64,000 nucleotides of DNA from Hirudo medicinalis (GCA_011800805.1 MPNW01000053.1:1-64000), one strand, 5' to 3'. Counted from the stretch's first letter, positions 20,045-31,406 are shown. The notes: generated by a model not told the origin, from the letters alone. Program-made: numbers and translations.

Positions 20045-20875
20045 TCAAACCGGCTGCGGATGCAGCATGAACCAGCCGAGACAGAACACACCGGCGATCA
20101 CGCAATACACGCCGAACGAAGCCAGCCGGCCACGCCCCTCGAAGTAGCGCATCAGGAACCGCACGCTCAGGTACGCGGCGATCGCCGTCAGCACGCCGCC
20201 GAGCAGCGCATCGGCAAGCTGGTCGCGCGCATGGAACAGCTTCGGCAGTTCGAGCACACCCGCCGCGAAAATGATCGGCGTACCGAGCAGGAACGAGAAT
20301 TCCGCAGCCTTCTCCGCCGTCAGCCCTGCGGCATTGCCGGCGATCATCGTCAGCCCGCTGCGCGAGAAGCCCGGAATCAGCGCGCCGATCTGCGCGAGAC
20401 CCACGAAGAACGCCTGCTTGAACGTCATCTTCTCCGGCGCTTGATGCGCGCGGCTGCGCTGGATGCGATCGCCGAGCCACAGCAGCACGCCGTTCACGAT
20501 CAGCGCGACGGCGACGATCCGCAGGTCGTGGAACACGCGTTCGATGCGCTTCTCGAGGAGCAGCCCCACGATGCCGGTCGGGATCGTGCCGATGATGAGC
20601 GCCCACATCAGGTGCCCGTCGTCGTTCTTGCGGCCGCCGAGCTGCGCGAAGAAACCGCTGATCAGCGCGATCCAGCGCGCGCGGAAATACCACAGCAGCG
20701 CCAGCGCGGTGCCGAGGTGCAGCGCGACGAGGAACGGCAGCAGTTGCGGTGCGTGCTTGTCGATGTGCATGCCGAACAGCGCCGGCACGAGCAGCGTATG
20801 GCCAAGGCTGCTGACGGGGAAGAGTTCGGTGACGCCCTGCAGGACGCTCAGGAATACCAGAAACCAGAGACTCAC
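20045..20875 (-). CDS. uppP: Undecaprenyl-diphosphatase
   Basis: 276 residues from a GTG start (MSLWFLVF). An eight-helix inner-membrane enzyme that dephosphorylates undecaprenyl diphosphate so the lipid carrier can be reused for peptidoglycan and polysaccharide synthesis; overproduction gives bacitracin resistance. Diagnostic motifs are present: the N-terminal [14 protein letters not shown], and the PGFSRSG phosphate-binding loop near residue 160. Hydrophobic helices alternate with short loops throughout. It stands alone, flanked by its own terminator and the small membrane peptide. Confidence 0.96.
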   Translation of the reverse strand: MSLWFLVFLSVLQGVTELFPVSSLGHTLLVPALFGMHIDKHAPQLLPFLVALHLGTALALLWYFRARWIALISGFFAQLGGRKNDDGHLMWALIIGTIPTGIVGLLLEKRIERVFHDLRIVAVALIVNGVLLWLGDRIQRSRAHQAPEKMTFKQAFFVGLAQIGALIPGFSRSGLTMIAGNAAGLTAEKAAEFSFLLGTPIIFAAGVLELPKLFHARDQLADALLGGVLTAIAAYLSVRFLMRYFEGRGRLASFGVYCVIAGVFCLGWFMLHPQPV

Positions 20876-21045
20876 GCGTCGGTCCTTTTAGTGAAGTTTG
20901 AGCGGAAAGAGAAGCGGACGACGCGATGCGCGTCCGAAAAACGCGCCCCGATTATGCCGAGCCCGGATTACTGCGCCAAGGCATTTGGCTGGATATTGCG
21001 GCAATGCACACAAACGCTTGCATCTTGTAAGCAGTCAGAAAGCAA

Positions 21046-21073
21046 AAGGCCCGCCATTTGCATGGCGGGCCTT
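21046..21073. terminator. Strong hairpin terminator, bidirectional
   Basis: AAGGCCCGCCAT and ATGGCGGGCCTT form a perfect 12-bp stem with a 4-base loop, flanked by T-rich sequence on both strands. It ends the 28-residue peptide gene on the minus strand. Confidence 0.8.
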
Positions 21074-21095
21074 TCGATTTCGGCAGGAATTGCCG

Positions 21096-21182
21096 TCAGC
21101 GGCCGAGCTGATAGAAAAATAATACCGTGCTGCCGGTGAACATGCCGAACAGTGCGATACCCATTGCCATTGCCAGATCCAT
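21096..21182 (-). CDS. 28-residue single-span membrane peptide
   Basis: A tiny open frame from ATG 21182 with GGAGGGG seven bases upstream and a strong terminator right after it. The product is almost entirely one hydrophobic helix (MAMGIALFGMFTGSTVLFF) ending YQLGR. Own ribosome site, stop and terminator argue for a real gene although it is far below normal calling limits. I do not recognise a named family; small single-span peptides of this kind often sit in inner-membrane complexes. Confidence 0.65.
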   Translation of the reverse strand: MDLAMAMGIALFGMFTGSTVLFFYQLGR

Positions 21183-21352
21183 GGCCCCCTCCACGAAGTG
21201 TCATGACCCGGCAACATCACCGGTTTAGAGCCATTATCCCGACCGTCGGCAGTCTTAAAAACTCGCGATTTCCCGAGAAGGGTTTTCCCCGAGCCTCCAT
21301 GGCCCGATAATGGAGCGCGCCGTTCCCGTCCACCCGCCCAACCCGATTCGCC

Positions 21353-22263
21353 ATGCCGACCTTCCAGCAACACGACATTCACGAACTTCACGCCGGCCCG
21401 TCGCTCGTCCGGGTCGCTCCGCAATTCGGCGGCCGCCTGCTGTCATGGGATGTCGACGGTGAACCGGTGATCTTCTGGCCGGACACGGCCGACTGGAGCA
21501 ATCTCGCGCGCGTGCGCGGCGGCAACCCGCTGCTGTTCCCGTTCCTCGGCCGTCATCGCGTCGATGGCGAACTCGGCCGCTGGCGCGACGCCGCCGCGTG
21601 GTGCGCGACCTGCCGATGCACGGCTTCGCGCGCGACCTGCCGTTCGCCGCGCGGCCGTCGGCCGATGGCGCCGCGCTGTCGATGACGCTCGACGCGACCG
21701 ACGCGCTGCGCGCAAGTTACCCGTTCGACTTCCGGTTCGAGACGACCTACCGGCTGGCCGACTCGCACACGCTCGAAGTCGCGCTGACGACGACCAATCG
21801 CGGCGACACGCCGCTGCCCTACTACGCCGGCCACCATTTCTATTTCGCGCTGCCGCACGGCGAACGCGCCGAAACCACGCTTGAGCTGCCGCCCACGCAT
21901 CGTTGCGCGCAGCAGGCCGACGGCTCGATCAGCACGCCGGAACCAGGCAACACCCGTTATCACCTCGACAACCCGGATATCGTCGACCGCTTCCACTGCC
22001 TCGACGGCGTACCGGCCACGCCGGTGCGCATCGTGATGCCGGGCCGCCGCCGCACGATCGAGATCGCGCTCGACGTGCCGGGTTCGATCCCTTGGTACGC
22101 GGTGACGACCTGGACGGAGAAGCCGGATTCGGACTTCTATTGCGTCGAGCCGTGGCTCGGCCTGCCGGATGCGATCCACAACGGCCTCGGGCTGCGCATG
22201 CTGGCGCCCGGCGCGACCGAAACGGCCACGCTGCGGATTCGCGTCCTCCCGCTCGCCGGCTGA
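21353..22263 (+). CDS. Aldose 1-epimerase family protein (frameshifted)
   Basis: Sugar mutarotase-like beta-sandwich protein. Motifs: QFGGRLLSWDVDGEPVIFW near the N-terminus, NPLLFPFLGR, LPMHGFARDLPF (catalytic-His region), and PYYAGHHFYFALP with the second conserved His, followed by DFYCVEPW, whose Glu matches the catalytic Glu position. One base is missing near 21,595 (between DAA and VVRDLPM); restoring the count makes exactly 304 codons. Both halves are conserved, so I read this as sequencing error. Substrate may be a free hexose or hexose-6-phosphate. Confidence 0.88.
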
Positions 22264-22415
22264 TACGCAGGCTCGATACGCAGGCCGAGACGCCGTCAGG
22301 CAGCGCGCCGCAGCCCCGATAACAGCCCAAACTGCGGCGCGCGGGTCGAACCCGTTAAAATCGGACGTTTTGTGTTGCCTGCCGCGTCACGAGCGGCAGG
22401 GTTTTGCGAGGTTCA

Positions 22416-22634
22416 ATGTTCGGAACAACAACGAAGCGACTCTTCGCAGCCGCCTGCGCCGCCATGCTCGTCGCGTGCGGCTCCGCGCCTGTCGGCCCCG
22501 GGTTCTATCGCGTCGAGCGTGGCGATACGCTCTACAAGATCGCGCGCGACAACCGCACGTCGGTATCGAACATCGTGCGCTGGAACCAGATGACGAACCC
22601 CGATGCGATCGAGTCGGCCAGGGTTCTTCGTCAG
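22416..22634 (+). CDS. LysM lipoprotein, NlpD-like, cut off at the sequence junction
   Basis: Starts ATG 22416 (MFGTTTKR). Signal peptide with lipobox MLVAC, then one LysM peptidoglycan-binding domain: GFYRVERGDTLYKIARD...IVRWNQMTNPDAIE. The peptidase-like C-terminal domain expected for NlpD is absent because bacterial sequence stops here. The last codons seem to carry two compensating single-base errors (one lost near 22,618, one gained near 22,627), and about 22,634 onward is AT-rich animal DNA. The frame runs on to a chance stop at 22,667. Confidence 0.85.
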
Positions 22635-22640
22635 AATCAT
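22616..22640. other. Bacterial/animal junction
   Basis: To the left: dense, GC-rich bacterial genes. To the right: AT-rich intron-bearing animal DNA. The change happens inside an open bacterial gene with no target duplication, transposon end or N run. Most likely an assembly chimera. Confidence 0.85.
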
Positions 22641-23439
22641 GATAAACATAATCCATGTTTTGATTAATTTTGTTGATTGTACTTTGCGGTCTAAAAGAAA
22701 GCTGCCGTTGACCAGAGTCTAACAATTAATATAAGTTAATATAACTACGGCAACACCTCCGTTTCGAAACTTAACTCTGTAAATAATTAGCTTTATTCTA
22801 GGCGCAAATGTCCGCGGAGCAAATAAAATTCTACGAACTGCACTCAATCACTTAACGTTCAGCAGAAGGAAGAAAGCGAAACTATTAGGCCAGGTTCAAT
22901 AACATCTGGAAATAAGATTTTGCAGTAGCTAAAAGTCGCGAAGAATCAAGCGTATTTCACATGTAAATAGGGAATATCTTTTCAAATGATTGCTGTCCTA
23001 TTCATCACGTTATGCTGAGGACATTAATAAAATACTACTACTACTACAAATGATTGCATTTAAAGTTAATATCAAATGCCAAGGACGTTTGATGAGGTTA
23101 CAATGTTAAGAGGGGCTGTCCATAAATGACGTCACACAATTTTGACCTATTTTTTTTACCCCCCACTCTCCCCATCGTCAAGTTTCGTCACAAAAAAAAA
23201 CTATACCTCCTATATTACTAACGTAACGTCACAAAGTTTTGACCCCCCTCTCAAAGAAGAGAGACATAATAATTATTTTTAAAAATATGCATAGGAAAAT
23301 TAAAATTAATCTCTCTAATAAATAACAAAATGGACAAAAAGGCAAATAAAAAATATAATTAATGTCATTAATAAAATCGATAAATAAAAATAATATGTTT
23401 AGCGAATCAGTAATATAATATAGTAATGTTTTATTGTTC
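22641..23439. other. AT-rich non-coding animal DNA
   Basis: No gene seen. Contains the dispersed repeat at 23,112 and otherwise low-complexity AT-rich sequence. Confidence 0.5.
23112..23250. repeat. Dispersed repeat with GGGGCTGTCCATAAATGACGTCA end
   Basis: Begins GGGGCTGTCCATAAATGACG, then a C-rich stretch, then GTAACGTCACAAAGTTTTGACCC. A second, shorter relative begins at 27,731 (GGGGCCGTCCATAAATTATG). Sequences of this type recur in many invertebrate genomes. The mirrored far end is missing, so this copy is truncated. Confidence 0.55.
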
Positions 23440-24191
23440 CTGATTCTCCCATAATGATGAGAAATCCAGTCTTGCCAGTTACTTTGACAATTCTCTCCCC
23501 AGGAGCCAATACAAACTCATGTTCATCCATGTCACCATAAAAAATTTCCATGAAATACTTTTTTGCTGGTAAGTCACTTCAATGTCTGTGGTAATAGCAG
23601 AAATAAAATTAATATTGCAATAAACCTGGGAGGTTTTCTAGTAAGTTTATTGAGCAAGTACTCAGTTAATAGAACGGAATAATTGAGTTGAGAATTTGTG
23701 TGGAACTGTAAGATTTCTAGTAACTGGTATGAGATTTTGGAATCTTGCGATATCTTGTGAGATATCTATAAACTTAATCGGTGAACTTAAAGCTAGTCAA
23801 ATAACAATAAATTAATTAATAAACTTAATTGATATAAACTTAATTACAAAAACTAGTTAATGTCTTTTCACAGGGTTATAACAATATGAATGAAGAGGCA
23901 AAGTAAATAGTGTATAACCAATTATTAGACACCATTCTCTGGCAGAGATCAATTTTATTGTAGTGTGATATTAATATTAACAACAATGTCTCAATATTCC
24001 ACACTTGATATAACTTGGTGATTATACCAATCATTGGTGTACAACTTCATCCCAGCTACAGAGCAGGGATGACAAACCAGAAGCCTTGAGCTCATTTAAA
24101 ATACTGGTGACATCATCAAAGCTAATGGGATCTTGGTGATCTATGAATTTTGAAGCATTTGCAAGCTCATGTATCCAAGAGTACTTGATAT
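23440..24191 (-). pseudogene. Decayed third copy of the BTB-jacalin gene (exons 2 and 3 only)
   Basis: 24003-24191 matches exon 2 of the two neighbours (DIKYSW..., then PISFDDVTSILNELKASGL), but a frameshift breaks it before the conserved V-GMKLYTN-W stretch, which is still readable in another frame. 23440-23585 matches the start of exon 3 (EVTY..., then HEFVLAPGERIVKVTGKTGFLI), also frameshifted, and the rest of the jacalin-like part is gone. No BTB exon is found to its right. Order and orientation match the intact genes, so this is a tandem duplicate that has died. Confidence 0.75.
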
Positions 24192-25320
24192 CTTAAATAA
24201 TAATAAATGATGTATGTAAATGAAATAGTTTATTATGAAAAAGCACTTTTTAAAATAAAAAAATCTGATAAGTCCACATCATTTTGTCATGAGTCATGCT
24301 GAAAACTGGACCAACCATCTAATGCCAAGTGCTTCCAAACAAAGAAGCACTTCATTAATCTGATAACTAAGGACAAGCATTCCTTAATTCGGATAAGAAT
24401 CGGCATTAGTTTCAAAGAGAATAATTATTTTCTTTAAAAATTGTTGTATATCAACAGAATAATTATGTCATTAAAAAAAATATAATATATATTAAAGCCT
24501 AAATAACACAATATTAAAATTTCGTTGACTCATTCAGAAGGTTCCAGTTCCATTTCCATCTCAGAGTTGCAATATCAATATCAACAATAAAGTAATTTGA
24601 TGTGCTGTGAGGAACTGTTTTAACTAAATCGTTTGACCAGTACTAATTCCCTGTATTCTCTCGATCATCCAGATTGTGGGTTTTTTTTAGTCGAGCATAA
24701 AATGCGACACTGTTCATATCCAGCTTCACTTGGGTGATATCATGTTTCCAGTCTTTCACATTCAAGCAAAATGCATTTCAGAAAAATTAAGTAAATAAAA
24801 TAAAAAAAATAGATATAATTATTTCATGATTTTTTAGGATGAAATTAACTCTTCAAAGTTCACGTACCGAAATGCCAAAATAAGTGAACCTTGGTAGACG
24901 AAAAGAACGGTAGATGGAAAATAATACGAATAATTTTTTATCATAAGATTAATAATCGTCTTAACCTAGAATGACATGTGGAAGTCCAAACAATATTACA
25001 ATATTTCAAAAATGGTTAAATTGCATTGCTAATGAGTTCTTTTTAATTAGGTATGAAAGCAAAAAATTCAATAATAAGCATGTTTGAATTAATGAAATTC
25101 ATTCTTTGATTAAACTCAACATCAATGCATTTTCAAGCAAACAGGTGGTCAAAGTCAAGTTGTTCTTCATCAGGAAATGCCCTACACCAGGTCTCTAATA
25201 CATAATTAAAGAAGATTTTTAGCACTTTAGCACAATATTCATTTCATGTATATAATGGATATCATCATATATGCAAGTCAACAACTTTCTTGTTGGGATC
25301 TTAATTTAAATCCACAGACT
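24192..25320. other. Intergenic DNA with one exon-like stretch
   Basis: Mostly AT-rich. On the minus strand about 24,775-24,525 reads as some 85 codons with a single stop (fragments NVKDWKHDITQVKLDMNS and FYARLKKTHNLDDREN), possibly a relic exon. I do not recognise it. Confidence 0.35.
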
Positions 25321-27137
25321 TTACATTACACTGGCCCAAGCAAATCTGAGCCTCCTAACATAAAGATGTCCATAATTATCTGAAACACATCCTTTTAATC
25401 CCACCAGATAGGATTTGGAACTTTTGGGTTGGAAACATCTTTCACCCCCATCTGTCCCTCCATATGGACCAAATGTGCGACCAAAATTGGTTTCAAATTG
25501 AAGAGAATCTATTAGCCAGCCAGTATTCCCACATATGTTGACAATTCTCTCTTCAGGCTGCAATTTAAACTCATGAATTTCCATGTCATTGATAACCCTT
25601 CCATGGAGTACTGTTTTACCAGTGTTGTAAGTCACCTCAATGGCTGTGAAACAAAGAAATCACTACAATTATCCATTACTTAAACTTAAACTAATCCAAA
25701 AGTGAATTAGAGATTTAGTTCCCAGTGGGAACATTAAATTTAAGAAATTTCCAAGCAACCAACAATACCTGTTAATTGTTATTAAAAATGAAGTATCATA
25801 AACAAATTCAAATGATCTCTGGTGTGGAAAAAGCACAGCTAAAATTCCGTACTTGATACAACAAGATGATTATACCAGAAATTGGTATACAGCTTCATTC
25901 CAGTGACATAAAGAAGGGTAGGCAAACCAGAGCTATTGAGCTCATTTAAGGTACTGTCAACATCATCAAAACTGATGGAGTTAATTTCTGGGAAGTCTCT
26001 GACATATGCAACCATGGGAGTCCAGAAGTACTTGATAACTGAAAGACATTCAGATTAAAAATAAATGAACTGAAAGAATTATGAACAATACCATTATTCA
26101 CCATGCAAACTAGCTCGAGATTTATTCGACTTGGGATTAAAAGTAGAGAGGTCTCTGCCAGAAGACACAAGAGTACCAATATCCTTCAAATACTGCAAGC
26201 ATAAACCTTTTTCTTGACATTCACCTAACCACTCTTCTGTTGAAAACAGATGTTGAAGGCCTTTACTATCCATGAGTCCAAATCTCAGGACATTCTTTAT
26301 TATAAATGGCCACAAATCATACAATCTGTTTTGGTCAATGTAGTTCTTTAAAAGATTAAACAAAATGCTTTCTTCCTCATGTGGCAGAACTACAAAGCCA
26401 TAATTATTGACTAATAATAGGTCATCATCTTTCAGAAATGAAAGAAAGTCCTCTGTTGGAAGTTGATTTAGGGTGTTCCCTTTCAACAGCTCAGCAAAGT
26501 TAGTCAGAATGAATTTCTTTACCTTCTCTTTAAATTTTGGTATTTGATGGTGACTTGATATTAAATGAGCCTCACAGCAATTGGCTAATGTTAAATGGTC
26601 ACAAATGTAATCTGTGCATTCTTGAGACACTTCATTAAGGCAAAGATATCCAGAAGATTCTAGAAGTTCATAACATTTTGTAGGCTTGATCTTCAAGACA
26701 CCATCATACATCCAATTAACTAACGATTCAATAACTTCTTTGCTCCATTCTGACAGATTAATTTCTTTGTTTATTCCTTCATTTCGAAGAAAGGCTCTTA
26801 CAAAAGGACTGTGCGATGCCAAAACACAACTGTGCGCACGGATAACATTGTCTCCATTGACTTTCAATGTTATGTCTAAAAGTTCCTCACTTTCTCTGAG
26901 CTCTTTTAATCCTTTAAACATGTTAGTGCCATGGTGAGTGAAAGTTATTTGTCTCTCCCCAGAATATCTTGAATCTAATATTTCATTAACTGTTCCATGT
27001 TCACTTCCTTCCTCTTGACTTATATCACTCTCACTATTATTACGAAGATCTACTAAGTCTACTTGTCCGTCGTCTGATAATACTTCATAATCCATACCAC
27101 AAGATTTATATATATGCCAGGACGATATATTGCTCAC
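25321..27137 (-). CDS. BTB-BACK protein with C-terminal jacalin-like domain, copy 1 (intact)
   Basis: Three exons, 514 residues: exon 1 26102-27137, exon 2 25853-26038, exon 3 25321-25643. All junctions have GT/AG ends in phase 1 and the total is divisible by three. Exon 1 encodes a BTB/POZ domain (about 65-165: LLDITLKVNGDNVIRAHSCVLASHSPFVRAF) and a BACK domain of kelch-like proteins. Instead of kelch repeats, exon 3 encodes a beta-prism, jacalin-like segment: EERIVNICGNTGWLIDSLQFETN, then FGPYGGTDGGE and LVGLKG. BTB-BACK proteins usually serve as cullin-3 substrate adaptors; the jacalin-like part may bind the target or a glycan (inference). A near-identical gene lies 1.7 kb upstream. Confidence 0.82.
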
Positions 27138-27515
27138 TTTATATCAATTCTTGATATTTATATCAAACTTCAATTATAACTGAATATCAGATATATGTTA
27201 AGATTTCAACTCTTTTAATAACTACCCGAAAATTCATTTACTTATTGAAAACTGATTTTTTTTTAATTTAAACTGTGTCCTCGGCTCGAGACAACCTAGA
27301 CTCGAGATGAGTAACAAGAACCTAAGCGAATAGCGATGGAAAAACCGCTGTTCCCTAAATTAGTACCTGATCAAAAGTGTGGTTATGTTTTAATATTTTG
27401 TTGGTTCTAACTTTAACCTTTTGTTGGTAGTTTTATTAAATTATAGCCTAATTAGATATAGCGATATGGTGATTCTCAACGCATCAATATTTTAGTATAA
27501 TTTTCAATCTTGTTC

Positions 27516-27695
27516 CACAAGAGGGCTTGGTTGTAAGCTGTACAGGAATGCAACGGGTACTCTGAAGAATAATTACTTCAGCAGGAGAGTAGTTAATCTG
27601 TGGAACAAGTTTAATGAAGAGACAATTCATTCAGATTCGATGAAACTATTTAAAATAGGAAATTTCGAAATTTGGATTGGCCAGTTCGACCAATA
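27516..27695 (+). mobile_element. Non-LTR retrotransposon 3' remnant
   Basis: A 60-codon stretch ending at a TAG encodes KLYRNATGTLKNNYFSRRVV then NLWNKFNEETI, the characteristic last residues of non-LTR reverse transcriptases (FSQRVVDLWNSLP type). The remainder of the element is absent. Confidence 0.7.
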
Positions 27696-27730
27696 GACTT
27701 TCAATCGTCGAGCCGACATGTTTTAGCCAA

Positions 27731-27832
27731 GGGGCCGTCCATAAATTATGTCAACAAAATAGGGGGTTTGAAAACGTTTGACAAGCATTGACAAGGGGAG
27801 TTTAAGATTAATTGATGTCAACAATGTTATTT
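27731..27832. repeat. Second copy of the GTCCATAAAT dispersed repeat
   Basis: Starts GGGGCCGTCCATAAATTATG and shares the terminal pattern of the 23,112 repeat; internal sequence has diverged. Confidence 0.5.
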
Positions 27833-28853
27833 TATATGATAAAAATCTAATATGACCTTTTTTTTTTGCTTTTCTATTACCAAATTGACATAACATATTC
27901 ACTGAACCTGTTCACAAGTCATGTTAAATAAACATGTTCAATATTACCGACAATGAGATCATGGACATAACAAATTAATACCTGTTTATCAACAAAAACC
28001 CTTCAGCCAATTCGAATGTCTGCCAAACGACAGAAAGAGCTGATGCCAATCATTGCTGAATGGTTAGATGAAGATGATGTTGATTTGTCCAGCTTATTAG
28101 TTCAACAAAATGACTGTAATGATGAATTTGATACTATGCCTATTGCTGTAATAGGACTTTTCGTTTGACTTTTCCTTGGGAATATGATACTTAGTCAGAA
28201 TTTGTAGTATAACTGAGGAAGATGGACAAAGCTTAATAATGTGATCACTTCCATATGTTCTGCAAGTCTTTAATGAGTTATGACTGAACAATGCTACAGC
28301 ACGTACAACACATCGACGTGTTTAACATATGTAAGGTTGAAATCTGTCTAATTTGAGAAGCCATTCGCGTTTGAAACTCTTAGATATCCATAATACCCTT
28401 AATACCCACTAACAATATGATATTTTTAGATAGCTTTTCTTTTTATTGATGGTTCCTTTGATGAATTAAAGTAAGAAATCAATTTTGAGCACTTTCTTAC
28501 TAACTTATTTTCTTACCCATAATTTCAACTTCAGGAGCCAAAAATTATATTTTTAATTTGAGGTGAATTGTCAAGCCAGCTAGCCTTAATGAATTGGTTT
28601 TGTCCCATAAATAGTAGACTTAATATGATAATTGCTTGCATGAAGATAGATGTGCAAGGGTTGGTTTGAAACTCGAAGTGATAATCATTAGTTGATTGTC
28701 ATGCAAAGAAGTTCCACTTCATCCCAAATTTCATAAATAAATTTGCAAATGCACTGATATAATATATTTCAAGCCCCAATAAAATGAAAAGAAATAATAA
28801 TGAAATTCGAGCTAGTCACTCAAAAATTAGTTTAATCAGGTTGAAACCAGGCT

Positions 28854-31406
28854 TTACAAAACACTGGCCCAAGCAAACCTGAGCCTCCTCACATAAGTGT
28901 ATCCATGATGTCTTGATACACGTCCTCTTAAACCAACAAGGTAGGACTTTGGATATTTTGGTTTGAAAGACCTTTCACCTCCACTTGAGCCTCCATAGGG
29001 ACCAAATTTTTGACCAAGATTGGTTTCAAAACAAAGGCAATCCAGCAACCAACCAGCCTGTCCCTTTATGTTGACAATTCTCTCATCAGGCTCCAATTTA
29101 AACTCATGAACATCCATCTCATTGCGAACTTTTCCATGGAGGACACATTTACCAATGTTGTAAGTCACTTCAATGGCTGTGTTAATAGTAAAATACGTAT
29201 ATTGAAAAATAAAATAATTTAACTGAAAAAATTAATTAATTACCAACGACATTTTATTATTACCAGTAACCAGTTGCTAATAAAATGTTCAGCTATGAAG
29301 AAGTCATCGAGAACTTTCATGGCTGATACAGGCAACTGAAGTGATGATGATGATCAACACAAGAAGGCCAAAGAGAGCCTAAGTAGTTGCAGTTAGCTGG
29401 CTCCCAAATGGTTGCTTAAGCAGTAAAAAAAAACAAGGGGAGTTTTCAGAGTTGTTCCAGTCCAGGTGGTGCAGAAATGATCAGCATAAGAAGGAATATA
29501 ACAATGCTAAACATTGGTTCTTGAAGGGAAAGACCAAAAGGAACATCCAGCTGATCACCAGATGAACCCAACAAAGATTAAAGAACAGCTCTCGTCACAC
29601 TTCATAATGGCAATCCTTCTTTCTTTTTGCACACAAATTGAAATATTATGATTTATAAAGTCTCAAGATAAACTGCTAATTTGCCCAAACACAATGGCAG
29701 TTACTTATTTCGAAAATATAACGACATTTTCCTAAAATAAATTCATTAAATGTTAATTGATGATGCTAATAATAAATAATATAACAAGCTATTTGTACCT
29801 GATAACACTTTATGGCCATCCCAAAAAGCAGTATATAGTTTCATCCCAGTGACATAGAGAATAGGTTCCAAACCAGAGCTCTTGAGCTCATTCAATAAAC
29901 TGTTGACATCATCAAAGCTGACATGATTCATTTCTTCTGGAAAGTCTGATTTATATGCAACCTTGTGTGTCCAGGAATATCTTATATCTGTACGATAATA
30001 AGCATCTGCATATTAAAGACTATTCACATGTCAAAACAAAATCTAATGATAGAGTGCTTGTAACGTTCTACAGTTAGTGACAAAGTTAGGATCTGTTGAG
30101 ATATATAGTAACTAAATTGAACAAAGTCATATAAAAGTACAAGGATGTCACTTTAGATCCCAAGCCTTATTTATAACAATAAACAAATTTAATTCATGTA
30201 GCTATTGATAAGCACAAATGTATGTGATTACACAGCTCAAGAACGAATCTTGAAAATAATTTTTGATTTGAAATTTCACAAAAATTAGTGTTATCGAACA
30301 TAACTAAAGCACAGAATACAAATGATTAAATTCTGTACCTGGTAAACCAGCTCGAGGTTTTGTTGCCAAAGGATTAAAACTGGATAGGTCTCTACATGAA
30401 GACACACAAGCCCTGATATCATCCAAATACTTGAGGCATAAGCCTTTTTCTTTGCACTCACCTAACCACTTTTCTGGATCTAATAATATCAATTGTTCAA
30501 GAAATTTTTTATCCATATTTCCAAATCTTAAAACGTCCTTTATCATGCAAGGCCATAAATCATACAATTTATTCTGAGTGATGTAATTTTGTAACAGATC
30601 AAATAGAATCATTTCCTTATTGGGCGGTGATATTGGGAAGCCGTAACTATTGACACTCAATAGGCCATCATCCTTCAAAAATGTTATGAAGTCATCTCTG
30701 GGAAGTTGCATTAATTTGTTTTCTTTCATCAGATTTGCAAAGTTATCCAATATGTACTTATATAACATTTCCCTGAAATTTGGTATTTGGTAACGACATG
30801 CAACTTTATAGTTTTCACAACAATTTTCTGGTGTCACATGCTCACACATATAAAATGCACATTCTTGAGACACTCCATTAAGGCAAAGATAATCAGAGGA
30901 TTCAAGAAGTTCCAAATAATTTGTAGATTTGATCTTCAAACTCCGTCATACATACAATCTACCAAAGTTTCTATGACTTCTTTGCTCCAATTTGACATAT
31001 CAATAACTTTATTTGCAGCTTCATTTCGAAGGAAAGCTCTTACAAACGGACTGTGAGCAGCCAAAACATTACCATGCACGAGGATTATGCCTTCTTTGCC
31101 ATCTTCATTCACTTTCAATGTTAAGTCCAAAAGTTCCCCACTATTTCTTTGCTCCTTCAATCCTTTAGATAAATTAGTGCCGTGGTGATTGAAGGTTATT
31201 TGTCTTTCTCCAGAATCTTTTGAATCAAAAATGCTGTTAGCATCTCCAGAATGTTCTTTTTCAACCTCGCGGCGTCGAGTTCCATCAATCTCAACGAATT
31301 CAAAAGAGGTTATGGAGTCGTTATCATAATAATAACCGTCTTCATCAGATAGCTTCTCATAGTCATAGTCCATAAGTCTTGACTTTTTCACGAATGGAAA
31401 TTTCAA
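28854..31406 (-). pseudogene. BTB-BACK-jacalin protein, copy 2, one frameshift
   Basis: Same three-exon plan as copy 1: exon 1 30339-31406, exon 2 29799-29987, exon 3 28854-29176, with GT/AG, phase-1 junctions. BTB (LLDLTLKVNEDGKEGIILVH...SPFVRAFLRNE), BACK, and jacalin-like (ERIVNIKGQAGWLLD, FGPYGGSSGGE) regions are conserved. One base is missing near 30,937 at MYDGV-LKIK (a TTT run), giving an early stop; adding one base makes exactly 527 codons. Everything else is open, so this may be a functional gene with a sequencing error, or a very recent pseudogene. Confidence 0.75.

Larger units (their letters stand above)
27138..28853. other. Region between BTB copies: transposon relics
   Basis: Holds a retrotransposon tail (27,516), a dispersed repeat (27,731) and a 50-codon open stretch from 28,018 (MSAKRQKELMPIIAEWLDED) that I cannot assign and that lacks a clear gene context. 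Confidence 0.5.

Noticed and set aside
1..22634. Horizontal transfer of a 22.6-kb bacterial block into an animal genome
   Set aside because: Intact operons, intact regulatory signals, no introns and an abrupt mid-gene end with read-error marks favour contamination or misassembly. Only spanning reads could rescue the idea.
28018..28170. 50-codon open frame beginning MSAKRQKEL
   Set aside because: Plausible composition, but no splice context, repeats on one side, and no recognised family; kept only as a note.
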